DNA of 6,147 nt from Spirochaetes bacterium RIFOXYC1_FULL_54_7 (GTDB taxonomy: Bacteria > Spirochaetota > Spirochaetia > Treponematales > UBA12059), in contig MIBM01000171.1 of the NCBI GenBank assembly GCA_001830645.1, positions 2,336 through 8,482 on the forward strand, given 5' to 3'. The translations under genes and the position numbers were made by a program. Below, piece by piece: positions 6,125 through 6,147 of the stretch (position 1 is its first letter; every line of letters begins with the position of its first letter). Below the pieces are notes generated by a model, which saw nothing but the letters and a program-made list of their open reading frames with translations, ran no database searches and had not been told where the DNA came from.

Positions 6125-6147
6125 TTGCAATAATCCCGACTCACGAT

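Overview
The window looks like chromosomal DNA from a free-living bacterium, most likely a spirochaete of the Spirochaetaceae type. This is inferred from three things: a moderately high GC content, a very large signalling protein of the 'Ser/Thr kinase - ATPase - helical repeat - GAF' family common in spirochaetes and a few other phyla, and a Cache-sensing histidine kinase of the HisKA_2 class. No rRNA, tRNA, CRISPR array or insertion sequence is visible. The taxonomic call is tentative.

Layout: (1) Positions 2-3583, plus strand, hold the 3' part (about 1,190 codons) of a giant signalling protein that begins upstream of the window. (2) Positions 3584-3694 lie between two convergent genes. They hold a long imperfect hairpin that runs directly into five tandem copies of a 13-bp unit. 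(3) Positions 3695-3898, minus strand, encode a small ThiS sulfur-carrier protein for thiamine biosynthesis, with a clear ribosome binding site. (4) Positions 3899-4042 are a divergent intergenic region. It contains a perfect TATAAT placed so that transcription would begin at the ATG of the next gene. (5) Positions 4043-5953, plus strand, encode a two-transmembrane, Cache-domain sensor histidine kinase. (6) Positions 5954-6147 are non-coding and carry several inverted repeats, the strongest a GC-rich hairpin at 6099-6124.

The main point of interest is the first gene. Its homology to the multifunctional kinase/ATPase/histidine-kinase family is clear along its whole visible length, yet each catalytic site expected in the visible part is missing. 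The kinase HRD aspartate is alanine and the DFG aspartate is glycine. The nucleotide-binding core of the ATPase appears to be deleted, leaving only its C-terminal winged-helix-like part. The usual C-terminal histidine kinase is replaced by a short coiled coil and a CxxC-x29-CxxC module. The reading frame is nevertheless intact, which suggests a retained scaffold or sensor protein and not a decayed gene. The three genes do not form an operon: thiS is antisense between the two signalling genes, and no response regulator is present in the window.
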